From positions 82,232-146,231 of the forward strand of contig NZ_JBCFBA010000002.1 in NCBI RefSeq assembly GCF_038562415.1: a stretch of DNA of 64,000 nt, given 5' to 3'. The translations under genes were made by a program, and so were the position numbers. Origin of the DNA: Solidesulfovibrio sp. GTDB lineage: Bacteria; Desulfobacterota; Desulfovibrionia; Desulfovibrionales; Desulfovibrionaceae. The stretch's first letter is position 1. Every line of letters starts with the position of its first letter. Shown in pieces: positions 34,880 to 51,052 of the stretch. The notes under the pieces are model-generated. The model was not told the DNA's origin, did not search any database, and worked only from the letters and a program-made list of their open reading frames with translations.

Positions 34880-36424
34880 ATGGGTAATATACGACGTATG
34901 TTCAGCCGTTGGCCCTTTGCCCGCAAGACCTGTCCCGACCCCGACGGCCGCCTCGGGGCCGCCGCCCCGCGCGCCTCCGGCGCCTGCCTGGCGTTGCGGG
35001 CGCGCCGGGGGGCCATTGCCTGGCTTCGCGCCGTGGACGTGCTGGTGTCCGCCATCTCGCTGCTGGTGGCCACCACCGTGGCCGGGGTCGAAGGGCCGGC
35101 CGCCGCGCGCCAGACCTCCCTGTCCCTGGACGCCACCTCCATGCTGCTTTTCGCCGTGACGCTGTCGGCCACGGCCTGCGTGTTTCCCCTGTTCGCCCTG
35201 TATACCGAAACGGCGCTTTTCCATTGGAAACCGGCGCTCAAGGCCATGGTCAAGGCGGCCACGGCCGTGCTGCTGGTGCTGGTCGCCGGCGCGGCCCTGC
35301 TGCGCCCGCCCCTGGTGACGCCGGCCTTTTTGGCCACCTACTGGCTGATGTCGTGCCTGGGCGGGCTGGCCGTGCGCCTGATCGGGCGGCGGCTGCTCTT
35401 CCTCACCGAGGCCCAAGGCATCGTCGCCCGGCGCACGCTGATCGTGGGCACGGGCAAGCGGGCCCAGGAGATCGCCCGGGACATGCTCGACCATCCCGGC
35501 CACGGCTTCCGTTTCTGCGGTTTCGTGGCCGACGGCTTCGAGGTCCCGCCGCCGTTGCCACGGCCCGAGAAATTCGCCCTTGTGGCCGATGCGTCCGGGT
35601 TGTCGGCCTATCTGCGGGAACACGTGGTGGACGAGGTGCTGGTGTGCCTGCCCCTGGTGGCGCTGTGCGGCACGGTGGACGCCCTGGCCGCGGTCTGCGA
35701 GGAGCACGGCGTGGCCATGACCGTGGTCACGCGGCTGTTCGAGCTCCCCAACCCCCGCCACCGGCCGGGCAGCCACGGCGGCGAGGTGGTGGTGACCGTC
35801 TCCAACACCCTGGCCGACGAACGGGAGCTCCTTGTCAAACGCTTCCTGGACGTCACGGTCTCGGCCACGGCGCTGCTGGTCCTGTCGCCGCTGCTCGTCG
35901 CGGTCTGGTGGCTGGTGCGCCTGAGTTCGCCCGGGCCGGCGCTGTTCGTCCAGGAGCGGGTGGGGCTTAACAAGCGGCTTTTCCGGTTCTACAAGTTCCG
36001 CACCATGGTCCGGGACGCCGAGTCCATGCAGGCCGCCCTGGAGGCGCAAAACGAAACCAACGGCGCCACCTTCAAGATGCGAAACGATCCGCGCATCACC
36101 CCGCTTGGCCGCCTGCTGCGCAAGACCAGCATCGACGAACTGCCGCAGCTCTACAACGTCCTTCGCGGCGACATGAGCCTGGTCGGCCCCAGGCCCCTGC
36201 CCGTGCGCGACGTGGAGCGCATCGAAAACGACTGGCCGCGCCGCCGCTTCGGCGTCAAGCCCGGCATCACCTGCCTGTGGCAGATCGGCGGCCGCAACAG
36301 CCTGCCCTTCGAGCGGATGATGGAGCTCGACATCGAATACGTCGACACCTGGTCGGTGGCCATGGACCTGCGCATCCTCGCGGCCACCGTGCCGGTGGTG
36401 CTTGGCATGCGCGGGGCGTATTAG
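34880..36424 (+). CDS. WbaP/WcaJ-type undecaprenyl-phosphate sugar-1-phosphate transferase
   Basis: 514 aa polyprenyl glycosylphosphotransferase that begins a surface-polysaccharide repeat unit by moving a hexose-1-phosphate to undecaprenyl phosphate. Four membrane helices (about 48-165), a CoA-binding-like cytoplasmic domain with LIVGTGKRAQEIARDML, then a fifth helix (about 335-357) and the catalytic block VGLNKRLFRFYKFRTMVRD, KTSIDELPQLYNV and GDMSLVGPRPLP. The ATG at 34880 follows GGGG; a second ATG six codons later is possible. Stands alone after the qrc terminator, nine bases from a convergent gene. Confidence 0.93.
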   Translation: MGNIRRMFSRWPFARKTCPDPDGRLGAAAPRASGACLALRARRGAIAWLRAVDVLVSAISLLVATTVAGVEGPAAARQTSLSLDATSMLLFAVTLSATACVFPLFALYTETALFHWKPALKAMVKAATAVLLVLVAGAALLRPPLVTPAFLATYWLMSCLGGLAVRLIGRRLLFLTEAQGIVARRTLIVGTGKRAQEIARDMLDHPGHGFRFCGFVADGFEVPPPLPRPEKFALVADASGLSAYLREHVVDEVLVCLPLVALCGTVDALAAVCEEHGVAMTVVTRLFELPNPRHRPGSHGGEVVVTVSNTLADERELLVKRFLDVTVSATALLVLSPLLVAVWWLVRLSSPGPALFVQERVGLNKRLFRFYKFRTMVRDAESMQAALEAQNETNGATFKMRNDPRITPLGRLLRKTSIDELPQLYNVLRGDMSLVGPRPLPVRDVERIENDWPRRRFGVKPGITCLWQIGGRNSLPFERMMELDIEYVDTWSVAMDLRILAATVPVVLGMRGAY

Positions 36425-36433
36425 GGGCTTTGG

Positions 36434-36958
36434 TCAGTCCAGGACGACCATGTCCAGGCGCTTGACGCCAAAGGCCAGCGCCTGTTCCCTGTCGGGCAGG
36501 CACAGGTCCAGCCGGTCGGAATAGCGGGGGTGCATGAGGTCTTCCACCACGCGCACGCCCAGGCCCTCCACCAGGACCCGGCGGCCGAGCAGGTGCTTGA
36601 GGTCCCGGGACACGGCCACCGTGCGCCCCGGGCGCACCACGCCGCCCCGGGCCGTGGGCTGGGGTTGGCCGTCCTCGGCGCCGCACAGCGGGCAGTAGGC
36701 CGTGGCCGTGAGCGTGAAGCGCCGCCGTTGTTCGTCCTCGATGGAAAACAGGGCGCCCAGGCGTTTTCGGGCGTCTCCGGCCATGACGGCTTCCTGGGCC
36801 AGCCGGGCGGTGTCGTGGCGCAAGACCGCCAGGCGTTGCCGCACCATCACGGACGCCTGGGCGAAGCCCACGGCCGAAAGGGCCAGGGCGGCCAGGGCGA
36901 TGGACAAGCGCGGTGTCCGTTTTTCGCCCGGGCTCGGGGTGTTGCCGGGTTGATCCAT
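36434..36958 (-). CDS. Membrane-anchored 3D-domain protein
   Basis: 174 aa. An N-terminal helix (about 19-38) anchors the protein, a helical stretch follows (40-75) and the C-terminal half is a 3D/double-psi beta-barrel domain: FTLTATAYCP, GRTVAVSRDLKHLLGRRVLVEG, VVEDLMHPRYSDRLDLCLPD and A..FGVKRLDMVVL. The classic aspartates are only partly kept. Family members (MltA-C, YocH, Rpf-like) cleave or bind peptidoglycan. AAAGGAGG precedes the ATG. It diverges from the M23-like gene, whose product also acts on the cell wall. Confidence 0.75.
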   Translation of the reverse strand: MDQPGNTPSPGEKRTPRLSIALAALALSAVGFAQASVMVRQRLAVLRHDTARLAQEAVMAGDARKRLGALFSIEDEQRRRFTLTATAYCPLCGAEDGQPQPTARGGVVRPGRTVAVSRDLKHLLGRRVLVEGLGVRVVEDLMHPRYSDRLDLCLPDREQALAFGVKRLDMVVLD

Positions 36959-37056
36959 GGGAAGCCTCCTTTGCCCGGCCCGGTCGTGGGTGTCTTGCCC
37001 GCGGCCACGGCCTGTCCTATACTGTCGCGATACGGCCGCCGGGGGATACGGAACGC

Positions 37057-38436
37057 ATGCGCATCAAAAAGCCCTTCAAGGGACGCCGGAGCTTTGGGCC
37101 GCTTTTTTCCATCCTGGCCGGGTTGCTGCTGGTCGCGCCGCTGGTGCTGGCGGGCTTCGCCGGCTATTACCTTTTTCTCAAGGACGCCAAAAAACCGCAA
37201 GTGGCTTTGAGCCCCGAGGCCGATGCCGCCTCCCTCAAGCGCCCCTTCACCGTCACCGCCGCCGACGAGGAGTCGGGCATCCGGTCCGTCACCGTCACCG
37301 TGACCCAGGGCCAGCGCCGCGCCGACGTCCTGCGCCGCAGCTACGACCCGCCCCGGCCGCAGGTGACCGAGCGTTTCACGTTGGAAGGCTCGGAACTGCG
37401 CGGCGGCGCTTTCGAGATGCAGGTGGCGGCCTACGACGGCTCCCTGGCCAACCTGGGCGCGGGCAACACCACCCGGCTGACCCGCCGCATGCTCCTCGAC
37501 CTGGTCCCGCCGTCGGTCAAGCCGCTGACGCCCGCCCATTACGTGCGGCAGGGCGGGGTGGGGCTGGTGATCTACGAGGTCAACAAGGATGTGACGCGAA
37601 GCGGCGTGGTGGTCGGCGACGTCTTCTATCCCGGCTACAAGCAAAAAGGCGGCCAATACGCCTGTCTGTTCGCCTTTCCCCAGGACGTGGAGGCCGAGGC
37701 CTTCAAGCCCCGCCTGTTCGTCGAGGACGCGGCCGGCAACGAAAAAACCGGATTTTTCGTCAATATGGCCATAAAAAGGCGCTTTCGCGACGAGCGCGTG
37801 GAAGTGACCGACGAATTGTTGGCCGCCCGCCTGCCGGCCTTCGCCGGCCTGTTCCCCGAGGTCCGCGATCCGGTTGAACGTTTTAAAAAGTTGGACACCG
37901 AGTTGCGCCGGCAAAACGACGCCACCCTGGCCGGCCTCGCCGCCAAGACCGCGCCCGTGCCGCTGTGGGACGGGGCCTTCCTCTACATGCCCCGGTCCGT
38001 GGTGCGCGGCTCCTTCGGGGCCGATCGGACCTACGCCTACAAGGGCCAGGACATCGCCCGGGAAACGCACCTGGGCATCGACCTCGCCTCGGTGCCCAAG
38101 GCGCCGGTGCCGGCGGCCAACAACGGCAAGGTCGTCTTCGCCGGCCCCCTGGGCGTCTACGGCAACGCCGTGGTCGTGGACCACGGCATGGGCGTGCAGA
38201 GCCTGTACGCCAACCTGTCCTCCCTGGCCGTGGCCGCCGGGGACGAGGTGAAAAAGGGCGACCCCGTGGGCGCCACCGGCACCTCGGGCCTGGCCCCGGC
38301 CGACCAGGTCCATTTCGCCATGTACCTGGCCGGCCGGCCGGTCATCCCCATCGAGTGGTGGGACGGGCACTGGCTGGAGGACAACATCACGGCCAAGTTC
38401 AAGCGCTACGCCCCGCCGCCGGCGCCCGAACCCTGA
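37057..38436 (+). CDS. M23-family protein with inactivated catalytic site
   Basis: 459 aa. Membrane anchor (about 16-40), a long beta-rich periplasmic region with FTVTAADEESGIRSVTV and GAGNTTRL, then a LytM/M23 domain. Metal ligands are present (THLGID: His338, Asp342; and His419 of the HxH block), but both catalytic histidines are changed: YAHL is YANL (Asn386) and HLH is QVH (Gln417). By comparison the paralogue at 61761-63059 has YAHL and HLH. It probably binds peptidoglycan or activates an amidase, as EnvC/NlpD do, rather than cutting. Length, order of parts and the end motif IEWWDGHW match the paralogue throughout. Confidence 0.88.
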   Translation: MRIKKPFKGRRSFGPLFSILAGLLLVAPLVLAGFAGYYLFLKDAKKPQVALSPEADAASLKRPFTVTAADEESGIRSVTVTVTQGQRRADVLRRSYDPPRPQVTERFTLEGSELRGGAFEMQVAAYDGSLANLGAGNTTRLTRRMLLDLVPPSVKPLTPAHYVRQGGVGLVIYEVNKDVTRSGVVVGDVFYPGYKQKGGQYACLFAFPQDVEAEAFKPRLFVEDAAGNEKTGFFVNMAIKRRFRDERVEVTDELLAARLPAFAGLFPEVRDPVERFKKLDTELRRQNDATLAGLAAKTAPVPLWDGAFLYMPRSVVRGSFGADRTYAYKGQDIARETHLGIDLASVPKAPVPAANNGKVVFAGPLGVYGNAVVVDHGMGVQSLYANLSSLAVAAGDEVKKGDPVGATGTSGLAPADQVHFAMYLAGRPVIPIEWWDGHWLEDNITAKFKRYAPPPAPEP

Positions 38437-38507
38437 CGGTTCGCCCCGTGACGGCAAGGCTTCCTTCCTTGCGCCCGTTGATGGGCGATTTTGGCCGGCG
38501 TCCTTGG

Positions 38508-38537
38508 TTGACAAAGTCCCGCCGCCCTTTTTAACGT
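38508..38537 (+). promoter_or_regulatory. Candidate promoter of icd
   Basis: TTGACA at 38508-38513 and TAACGT at 38532-38537, spacing 18, followed by a 40-base leader ending in GTGAGGAGCGAAGGCGC before the ATG. Confidence 0.45.
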
Positions 38538-38576
38538 CGTTTGTTGTTCTAAATTTCCCGTGAGGAGCGAAGGCGC

Positions 38577-39728
<1,152 letters not shown>

Positions 39729-39912
39729 CCGTCGCATGGTGTTCCCGGGAGGGCGGGGCCTTGGCCGCCGCCGGCGTCGCGCCCTCCCGTCGTTGTCGCC
39801 GCAGGGGCGGCGCGGGGCGAGCCATGCCGTCGCAGCGCCGGATGACCAGACGTACGGACGGCGCAACCAGCCGTAACGCCTCCGCGCCCAAGGGCGGGGG
39901 AAGGGAGGCCCG

Positions 39913-41889
<1,977 letters not shown>

Positions 41890-41921
41890 CGGGGGAAGGT
41901 GGAAGGTGCGGGGAGGAGGGG

Positions 41922-41982
41922 GGAATGCCGCCGGCGGCCAGGCGGGGGTGACCCCCTCCTGGACCTCCCCGATGGGGGAGGG
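41922..41982 (+). repeat. Intergenic palindromic repeat, copy C
   Basis: ATGCCGCCGGCGGCCAGGC followed by a GGGGGT/ACCCCC hairpin, then CTGGACCTCCCC and a second hairpin CCTCCCC-GAT-GGGGGAGG. It lies directly after the HyuA stop. One of five related copies in the window. Confidence 0.72.
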
Positions 41983-42010
41983 GTGATGCGATGATGTCGA
42001 TGGGGACGGG

Positions 42011-42811
42011 GTGGCAGAATTTGTTGCGAAAGCGCCAAATCCTGTGGCGGTCGCCGGGGGGGCGCCCCTGATGCTCGTCATCGGCACGCCGTGTTACGGC
42101 GGGGTGGTCACGCTGCCCTACATGCTGTCCATGCTGTCGCTTAAGGACGTGCTCAACCGGGAGAAGCTGCCGTTTCGGCTGCTGACCCCGGCCAACGACA
42201 GCCTCGTCACCCGGGCGCGCAATTCCATCGCCAACGAATTCCTGCGTGACGAACGGGCCACGCATCTGCTTTTTATCGACGCGGACATCGAGTTCCAGCC
42301 GGCCATGGTGGTGCGCCTGTTGCGCAGCGGCCACGACGTGGTCTGCGGCGTCTATCCGGTCAAGGGGCTGCGGCTCGACCGGGTCATGGCCCAGCCGGCC
42401 GGCACGCCGCCGGCGGTTGCCGAGGCGGCCAGCCTCGATTATGCCGTGAAGGTCAAGCCCGGCTGCCGTATGGACGATCGGGGTTTCCTGGAAGTGGACT
42501 ACGCGGCCACGGGCTTCATGCTGGTGTCGCGGCAGGCGCTTGCGCGGCTCATGGACGCCTATCCGGAGCTGCATTACCGCCACGGCTGCACCAACGAGGA
42601 ACCGGCGGACAATTTCGCCTTTTTCGATACGGCCATCGACCCGCGAACGCGCGACTACCTGCCCGAGGACTACGCGTTTTGCAAACGCTGGCGCGACATC
42701 GGCGGCAAGGTGTATGTGAGCGTGCCGGGGAAGTTCGCCCACCACGGCGGCAAGGCGTATATCGGGGATTTTGCGGCGTATCTGTCGCAACGCGGCACGA
42801 CGCCGAAATAA
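42011..42811 (+). CDS. GT-A-like glycosyltransferase inserted between hyuA and hyuB
   Basis: 266 aa. The fold blocks are LVIGTPCYGGVVTL near 22-35, ARNSIANEFL, then HLLFIDADIEF near 88 carrying the DxD-like nucleotide-sugar/metal motif (DAD), and ATGFMLVSRQAL with a PEDYAFCKRW catalytic-region block. It has no membrane helix. The start is GTG at 42011 behind GGGGACGGG; an ATG at 42071 also fits the conserved part. It is unrelated to the flanking hydantoinase genes yet keeps tight spacing to hyuB (12 bases). Donor and acceptor are unknown. This kind of short GT-A protein often appears in phage or polysaccharide loci. Confidence 0.72.
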   Translation: MAEFVAKAPNPVAVAGGAPLMLVIGTPCYGGVVTLPYMLSMLSLKDVLNREKLPFRLLTPANDSLVTRARNSIANEFLRDERATHLLFIDADIEFQPAMVVRLLRSGHDVVCGVYPVKGLRLDRVMAQPAGTPPAVAEAASLDYAVKVKPGCRMDDRGFLEVDYAATGFMLVSRQALARLMDAYPELHYRHGCTNEEPADNFAFFDTAIDPRTRDYLPEDYAFCKRWRDIGGKVYVSVPGKFAHHGGKAYIGDFAAYLSQRGTTPK

Positions 42812-42823
42812 AGACGCAACGGG

Positions 42824-44395
42824 ATGCGCATGAACATCACCCCCATCACCCTCGAAGTCTTCAAGAACAAGTTCGCCTCGGTGGCCGAGGAAATGGGCAT
42901 GGCGCTTTGCCGGGCCGCCTATTCGCCCAATATCAAAGAGCGCCGCGATTTCTCCTGCGCCGTGTTCGACGCAAGCGGCGACATGGTCGCCCAGGCCGCC
43001 CACATCCCCGTGCACCTGGGCTCCATGCCGCTGTCCGTAGCCGCCGTCATCGAGGCCGTGGACTTGCGGCCCGGCGACATGGCCATGCTCAACGACCCGT
43101 TCAAGGGCGGCACCCACCTGCCCGACATCACGCTGGTCGCCCCGGTCTACGCCGGCGGCGACACACCCCTTTTCTACGTGGCCAGCCGCGCCCACCACGC
43201 CGACGTCGGCGGCATGGCCGCCGGCTCCATGCCGCTTTCCACCTCCATCTTCCAGGAAGGGCTGGTGATACCGCCCGTCAAAATCGTGGCCGGCGGCGAA
43301 ATCGTCACCGACGTCATGAACCTGTTTTTGGCCAACGTGCGCACCCCCAACGAACGCCAGGGCGATTTCTCGGCCCAGATCATGGCCAACGCCACCGGCG
43401 TGGCCCGCATGGAAGCCCTCGTCGCCGCAAACGGCCGCGAAACCGTCACCACCATGGCCACGGCGCTGACCGACTACGCCGAGCGCCTCATGCGCGCCGC
43501 CATCGCCGCCATCCCCGACGGCTCCTACGCCGCCGAGGACTTCCTGGACGACGACGGCGCCGGCGCCCATGACCTGGCCGTGCGCCTGACCCTGTCCGTG
43601 GCCGACGGCGAGGCGGAACTGGATTTTTCCGACAGCGACCCGCAAACGGCCGGCTGCGTCAACGCCGTGCGGGCCATCGCCCTGTCCGCCGCCCTCTACG
43701 TCTTCCGCGCCCTGGCCGGCGGGGCCATGCCCACCAACGCCGGCTGCCTGCGCCCCATAACCGTCACCACCAAGCGCGGCAGCCTCCTCGACGCCGCCTT
43801 CCCGGCCGCCGTGGCCGGTGGCAACGTCGAAACCTCCCAGCGCATCGTGGACGTGATCCTGGCCGCCCTGGCCACGGCCCTGCCCGGGGCCGTGCCGGCC
43901 GCTTCCCAGGGCACCATGAACAACGTGGCCATGGGCGGGCGCGACCCGCGCTCCAAGGAGCCCTTCACCTACTACGAAACCCTGGCCGGCGGCGCCGGCG
44001 CCCATGCCGGCGGCCACGGCCAGTCGGCCGTGCATTCGCACATGACCAACACCCGCAACACGCCCGTGGAGGCCCTGGAATACGCCTACCCGCTGCGGGT
44101 GACGCGCTACGCCCTGCGCGCGGGGTCCGGCGGCCCGGGCGCCCACCGGGGCGGGGAAGGGCTCGTGCGCGAGGTCGAGGCCCTGGCGCCGATGGAGGTG
44201 ACGGTGCTGTCCGAACGGCGGCTTCGCGGGCCGTGGGGGCTCGACGGCGGCGGCGAGGGCGCTCCGGGTGTCAATACGGTGACGCGTCGCACGGGCGAGA
44301 TGGCCATGCCGTCGAAGTTTCATGTGAAGCTGCGCCCGGGGGACAGGCTGCGCCTGGAGACACCGGGCGGCGGCGGCTACGGCCCGGTTTCCTGA
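42824..44395 (+). CDS. Hydantoinase B / 5-oxoprolinase-type subunit
   Basis: 523 aa HyuB-type subunit. Signature blocks: [66 protein letters not shown] and [33 protein letters not shown] near the C-terminal third is also typical. Expected partner of HyuA at 39913. The ATG at 42824 has little ribosome binding sequence; ATG at 42830 is equally possible. Terminator-like hairpin follows. Confidence 0.9.
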   Translation: MRMNITPITLEVFKNKFASVAEEMGMALCRAAYSPNIKERRDFSCAVFDASGDMVAQAAHIPVHLGSMPLSVAAVIEAVDLRPGDMAMLNDPFKGGTHLPDITLVAPVYAGGDTPLFYVASRAHHADVGGMAAGSMPLSTSIFQEGLVIPPVKIVAGGEIVTDVMNLFLANVRTPNERQGDFSAQIMANATGVARMEALVAANGRETVTTMATALTDYAERLMRAAIAAIPDGSYAAEDFLDDDGAGAHDLAVRLTLSVADGEAELDFSDSDPQTAGCVNAVRAIALSAALYVFRALAGGAMPTNAGCLRPITVTTKRGSLLDAAFPAAVAGGNVETSQRIVDVILAALATALPGAVPAASQGTMNNVAMGGRDPRSKEPFTYYETLAGGAGAHAGGHGQSAVHSHMTNTRNTPVEALEYAYPLRVTRYALRAGSGGPGAHRGGEGLVREVEALAPMEVTVLSERRLRGPWGLDGGGEGAPGVNTVTRRTGEMAMPSKFHVKLRPGDRLRLETPGGGGYGPVS

Positions 44396-44411
44396 GATTT
44401 CTTCTGTTTGG

Positions 44412-44448
44412 GCGGCCGGTTGCGGTCGCCCGGACAAGGCCGCTTTTT
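44412..44448 (+). terminator. Possible terminator after hyuB
   Basis: GCGGCC at 44412-44417 pairs with GGCCGC at 44438-44443, followed by TTTTT. The loop holds a further small stem. It separates hyuB from the trigger-factor operon. Confidence 0.45.
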
Positions 44449-44573
44449 CACCTTCCCATTCCTCGACCTTTCCTGTAGTATTGCCTATTTCGTATCCGCG
44501 ACTATTTACCCCAAAACGATCCGCAATCCGCCCCGCCAAAAAACAAGGCCGGGCGACACTCCGGGAGGAAGCC

Positions 44574-45914
44574 TTGGAATATACCGTCTCGCAACTTTCG
44601 CCTGTCAAAACGCAGGTCACCGTCAGCGTCCCGGCCGAGGAGGCCAACGCCGCCCTGGCAACCGCCGTCGCCCTGTATCGCTCCAAGGCCGACATCAAGG
44701 GCTTCCGCAAGGGCAAGGTGCCGTCCAGCGTCATCGAGTCGCGCTTCAAAAAGGAAATCACCCACGAAGCCACCACCGACCTCATCAACGTCCACATCAA
44801 CGAAATCATGGGCGAACTGAAGCTGTCGCCCCTGTCCGGGCTCGATGTCGGCGAAGCCGCCCTGGCCAGGGACACCCCCCTGGAATACACCTTCTCCTTC
44901 GAACACGCCCCGGCCTTCGACCTGCCCGACTACAAGGGCCAGGCCATCGAGGAGGAGGAGGTCGAGGTCCGCGACGCCGACATCGAATCCGTCATCGAGC
45001 GCGTGCGCAAGAACCTGGCCGAGGTCACGCCCATCAGCGACAACCGGCCGGCCGTGGACGGCGAGGTCGTGTCCGTGACCTTCGAGGCCTTCGAGAACGG
45101 CGAGCCCATGCCCGGCGTGCGGGCCGAGAACTTCGAGCTGACGCTTGGCGAGGGCCAGGCCCTGCCCGAGTTCGAGGCGCTGATCAAGACCGTGCCCGCC
45201 GGTGGCGAGGGCGAGGCCGAGATGACCTTCCCGGCCGATTTCATCAACACCGACCTGGCCGGCCGTGCCGTGACCATGAAGGTGGCCGTCCACGTCATCA
45301 AGCAGCGCAAGCTGCCCGAGATCGACGACGAACTGGCGAAAAAGGCCGGCAACTTCGAGGACCTGGACAAGATGCGCGAAGCCATTACCATGTCCTACAA
45401 GAAATCGCGCCAGGACCTGCACCGTTCCGCCGCCCAGAAAAAGCTGCTGGACAAGCTGCTGGCCCAGGTCGACTACCCGCTGCCGCCCACCACCGTGGAA
45501 CAGCAGCTGGCCGGAATGGCCAATGATTTCGTTGAAAAGATGGAGCGCCAGGGCAAGAGCCTGGCCGGCGCGGGCAAGACCATGGCCGACCTGGAGGCTG
45601 ACCTGCGGCCCCGGGCCGAGGAACTGGTCAAGACGCAGATTTTCCTGGCCGCCGTGGCCGCCAAGGAAGAGATGACCGTGACCCCCCAGGAGATGGACGC
45701 GTTTTTCTACCGCCTGTCCACCCAGACCGGCCAGGACGTGATCCTGCTCAAGCGCTACTACGAGGACAACGGCCTGATGATCATGGTGCGCGACAAGCTT
45801 CTGGCGGACAAGGCCGCCGATTTCATCTATGCCAACGCCCTGGTCACCAAGGTGCCCCAGGCCGATGCGGCCCCCGGGGCCGAGGAAGGCCCGGGCTACG
45901 GGGTGCGCGACTAG
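44574..45914 (+). CDS. tig: Trigger factor
   Basis: 446 aa ribosome-associated chaperone and prolyl isomerase that meets nascent chains. N-terminal ribosome-binding domain with the signature GFRKGKVPSSVI near 43-54, PPIase domain about 150-240 (VSVTFEAFENGEPMPG, GEGQALPEFEALI), and C-terminal helical chaperone domain. The start is TTG, defined by GGGAGGAA and by the usual opening EYTVSQLSPVKTQVTVSVPA. It heads the classic quality-control gene order tig-clpP-clpX-lon. Confidence 0.96.
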   Translation: MEYTVSQLSPVKTQVTVSVPAEEANAALATAVALYRSKADIKGFRKGKVPSSVIESRFKKEITHEATTDLINVHINEIMGELKLSPLSGLDVGEAALARDTPLEYTFSFEHAPAFDLPDYKGQAIEEEEVEVRDADIESVIERVRKNLAEVTPISDNRPAVDGEVVSVTFEAFENGEPMPGVRAENFELTLGEGQALPEFEALIKTVPAGGEGEAEMTFPADFINTDLAGRAVTMKVAVHVIKQRKLPEIDDELAKKAGNFEDLDKMREAITMSYKKSRQDLHRSAAQKKLLDKLLAQVDYPLPPTTVEQQLAGMANDFVEKMERQGKSLAGAGKTMADLEADLRPRAEELVKTQIFLAAVAAKEEMTVTPQEMDAFFYRLSTQTGQDVILLKRYYEDNGLMIMVRDKLLADKAADFIYANALVTKVPQADAAPGAEEGPGYGVRD

Positions 45915-46081
45915 CCGTCGGGACGGCCCCGATTTTGCATGAGGTACGCTGACGTCAACGGGCCGGGACGGCGCGAGGCCGCGCCCCCCGGCCCAAACCC
46001 GATGACCGCGGTCGCGGCGGCCAGGACGGGCGGACAAAATGGTCCCCTCCGTGTCGCCCGCCGGCGCAAAACGGGAGCAAC

Positions 46082-46696
46082 ATGACCACGATCCCTATTG
46101 TCATTGAAACGACCGGTCGGTCCGAGCGGGCCTACGACATCTATTCCCGGCTGCTGCGCGACCGCATCATCCTGCTTGGCAGCCCCGTCGACGACCACAT
46201 CGCCAACCTCATCTGCGCCCAGCTCCTGTTCCTGGAGTCCGAGGACCCGGAAAAGGAGATCTTCATGTACATCAACTCCCCGGGCGGCGTCGTCTCGTCG
46301 GGCCTGGCCATCTACGACACCATGCAGTTCATCCTGCCGCCGGTCTCGACCCTGTGCATGGGCCAGGCCGCCAGCATGGGGGCGCTGTTGCTGTGCGCCG
46401 GGGCCACGGGCATGCGCTACGCCCTGCCCCACAGCCGCATCATGATCCACCAGCCCTCGGGCGGCTTCCAGGGCCAGGCCACGGACATCGAGATCCACGC
46501 CAAGGAAACCAAGCGGACCCGCGAGGCCTTAAATACCATCATGGCCAAGCACACCGGCCAGCCCATCGAGAAGATCCAGGTGGACACGGAACGTGACAAT
46601 TTCATGAGTGCCGAAGAGGCCAAGGCCTACGGCCTTATCGACAAAGTGTTGACCTCCAGGGAACCTGTGGCGAAAAAGGAACCCGAGGAAGCCTAG
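46082..46696 (+). CDS. clpP: ATP-dependent Clp protease proteolytic subunit
   Basis: 204 aa serine protease that forms the two-ring tetradecamer fed by ClpX. Catalytic residues are in [10 protein letters not shown] (Ser) and [14 protein letters not shown] (His), with an aspartate near DTERDNFMS. Length and blocks match the family completely. GGGAGCAAC upstream of the ATG. The 167 bases between tig and clpP carry no extra gene. Confidence 0.97.
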   Translation: MTTIPIVIETTGRSERAYDIYSRLLRDRIILLGSPVDDHIANLICAQLLFLESEDPEKEIFMYINSPGGVVSSGLAIYDTMQFILPPVSTLCMGQAASMGALLLCAGATGMRYALPHSRIMIHQPSGGFQGQATDIEIHAKETKRTREALNTIMAKHTGQPIEKIQVDTERDNFMSAEEAKAYGLIDKVLTSREPVAKKEPEEA

Positions 46697-46753
46697 GCCC
46701 CGTCGGGCCTGGGTGAAAACGTCCGGACGGCCGGACAGGGTGGGTTTTCCCGT

Positions 46754-48007
<1,254 letters not shown>

Positions 48008-48025
48008 GCGCCGCCGGCGGCGCAT

Positions 48026-48102
48026 TTGACAACAACGGCTTCGGCCTTACTCTAAAACCTGCCGCACGTTACCGCCGGGCCGGAACCGCTTCCGGCCCGG
48101 CG
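48026..48102 (+). promoter_or_regulatory. lon leader: candidate promoter and hairpin
   Basis: TTGACA at 48026-48031 with TACTCT at 48048-48053 (spacing 16). Downstream a perfect 13-bp stem (CGCCGGGCCGGAA at 48073-48085 with 48090-48102) with a four-base loop lies 37 bases before the lon ATG. This is not a CIRCE element. It may be a second, stress-regulated control point between clpX and lon. Confidence 0.45.
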
Positions 48103-48139
48103 CGAAGCACCGAATCAAACCCCGTAAGCGGGAGGTTGC

Positions 48140-50599
<2,460 letters not shown>

Positions 50600-50608
50600 T
50601 TAAGGAAA

Positions 50609-50660
50609 AGAAGCCTCCGGCGGGAAGGCAGGGGCACGGCCCCTCCTGGACCTCCCGAAC
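50609..50660 (+). repeat. Intergenic palindromic repeat, copy D
   Basis: AGAAGCCTCCGGCGGGAAGG, then GGGGCACGGCCCC hairpin and TCCTGGACCTCCCG. Ten bases after the lon stop and twelve before the lon terminator. The GGCC of the conserved arm is here GGGA. Confidence 0.68.
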
Positions 50661-50671
50661 GAGGAACGGCA

Positions 50672-50705
50672 AAGGGCTGCGGTGGAAGATACCGCAGCCC
50701 TTTTT
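50672..50705 (+). terminator. Intrinsic terminator of lon
   Basis: AAGGGCTGCGGT (50672-50683), seven-base loop, ACCGCAGCCCTT and a T-tract (50701-50705). Confidence 0.92.
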
Positions 50706-50741
50706 GCGTCTTGCGGGTTTTTCGGGCCCCCGGGGCCGTTG

Positions 50742-50860
50742 GAGGTCCAATCCCCGTGTGCTGCCGACGGCCGATGGCAAGGCCGTGGTGTTTGGTGGCA
50801 TGGGGACGTATGGCTCGCCGTATATTGAGCAGGTTGAACTGTATGATCCGGAAGGTTTTC
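50742..50860 (+). pseudogene. Fragment of a Kelch-like beta-propeller gene
   Basis: In the frame beginning CGT TGG AGG this stretch encodes RVLPTADGKAVVFGGMG followed by SPYIEQVELYDPEGF. The order hydrophobic-GG-tyrosine-ELYDP is a single Kelch or galactose-oxidase-type repeat. It has no start codon, no ribosome binding site and no continuation: the similarity stops where the opposite-strand nucleotidyltransferase fragment begins. It looks like a rearrangement scar. The identification rests on one repeat and is uncertain. Confidence 0.42.
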
Positions 50861-51052
50861 GCCAAATCCACGATGTCCGCGCTCATGGGCAGCTCGGAGG
50901 CGGAAAAGGCGTCCCGGGCCGCTTCCAGGCGCGAAAAGGGCAGGGGGGTGGCGGCGCGCACGGCCAGGTCGAGATCGGAAAAGCGACGGGCTTCGCCGCA
51001 GCCAAACCAGGGCCTCCAGGGCCTTGCGCTGGCTGGTCAGGTCAAGAGCCAT
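50840..51052 (-). pseudogene. Remnant of a minimal nucleotidyltransferase (MNT) module
   Basis: In one frame the minus strand begins ATG GCT CTT GAC and reads MALDLTSQRKALEALVWL, like the start of an HI0074-type substrate-binding or HEPN-like helical protein; AAGGA precedes it. In the next frame it encodes FGCGEARRFSDLDLAV, then LPFSRLEAARDAFSASELP and DIVDLAKTFRII, matching the C-terminal part of an MNT nucleotidyltransferase, whose usual FGSRARG-x-SDLD motif is here FGCGEARR-x-SDLD. The two pieces are joined out of frame with a TGA before the motif. I infer an internal deletion that fused the head of one gene to the tail of its partner. Non-functional. Confidence 0.55.

Noticed and set aside
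39748-39789. Terminator after icd
   Set aside because: GGGAGGGCG and CGCCCTCCC can pair, but the loop is over 20 bases and there is no T-tract, so no feature was called.
48073-48102. CIRCE (HrcA) operator before lon
   Set aside because: The inverted repeat is pure GC and does not resemble TTAGCACTC-N9-GAGTGCTAA.
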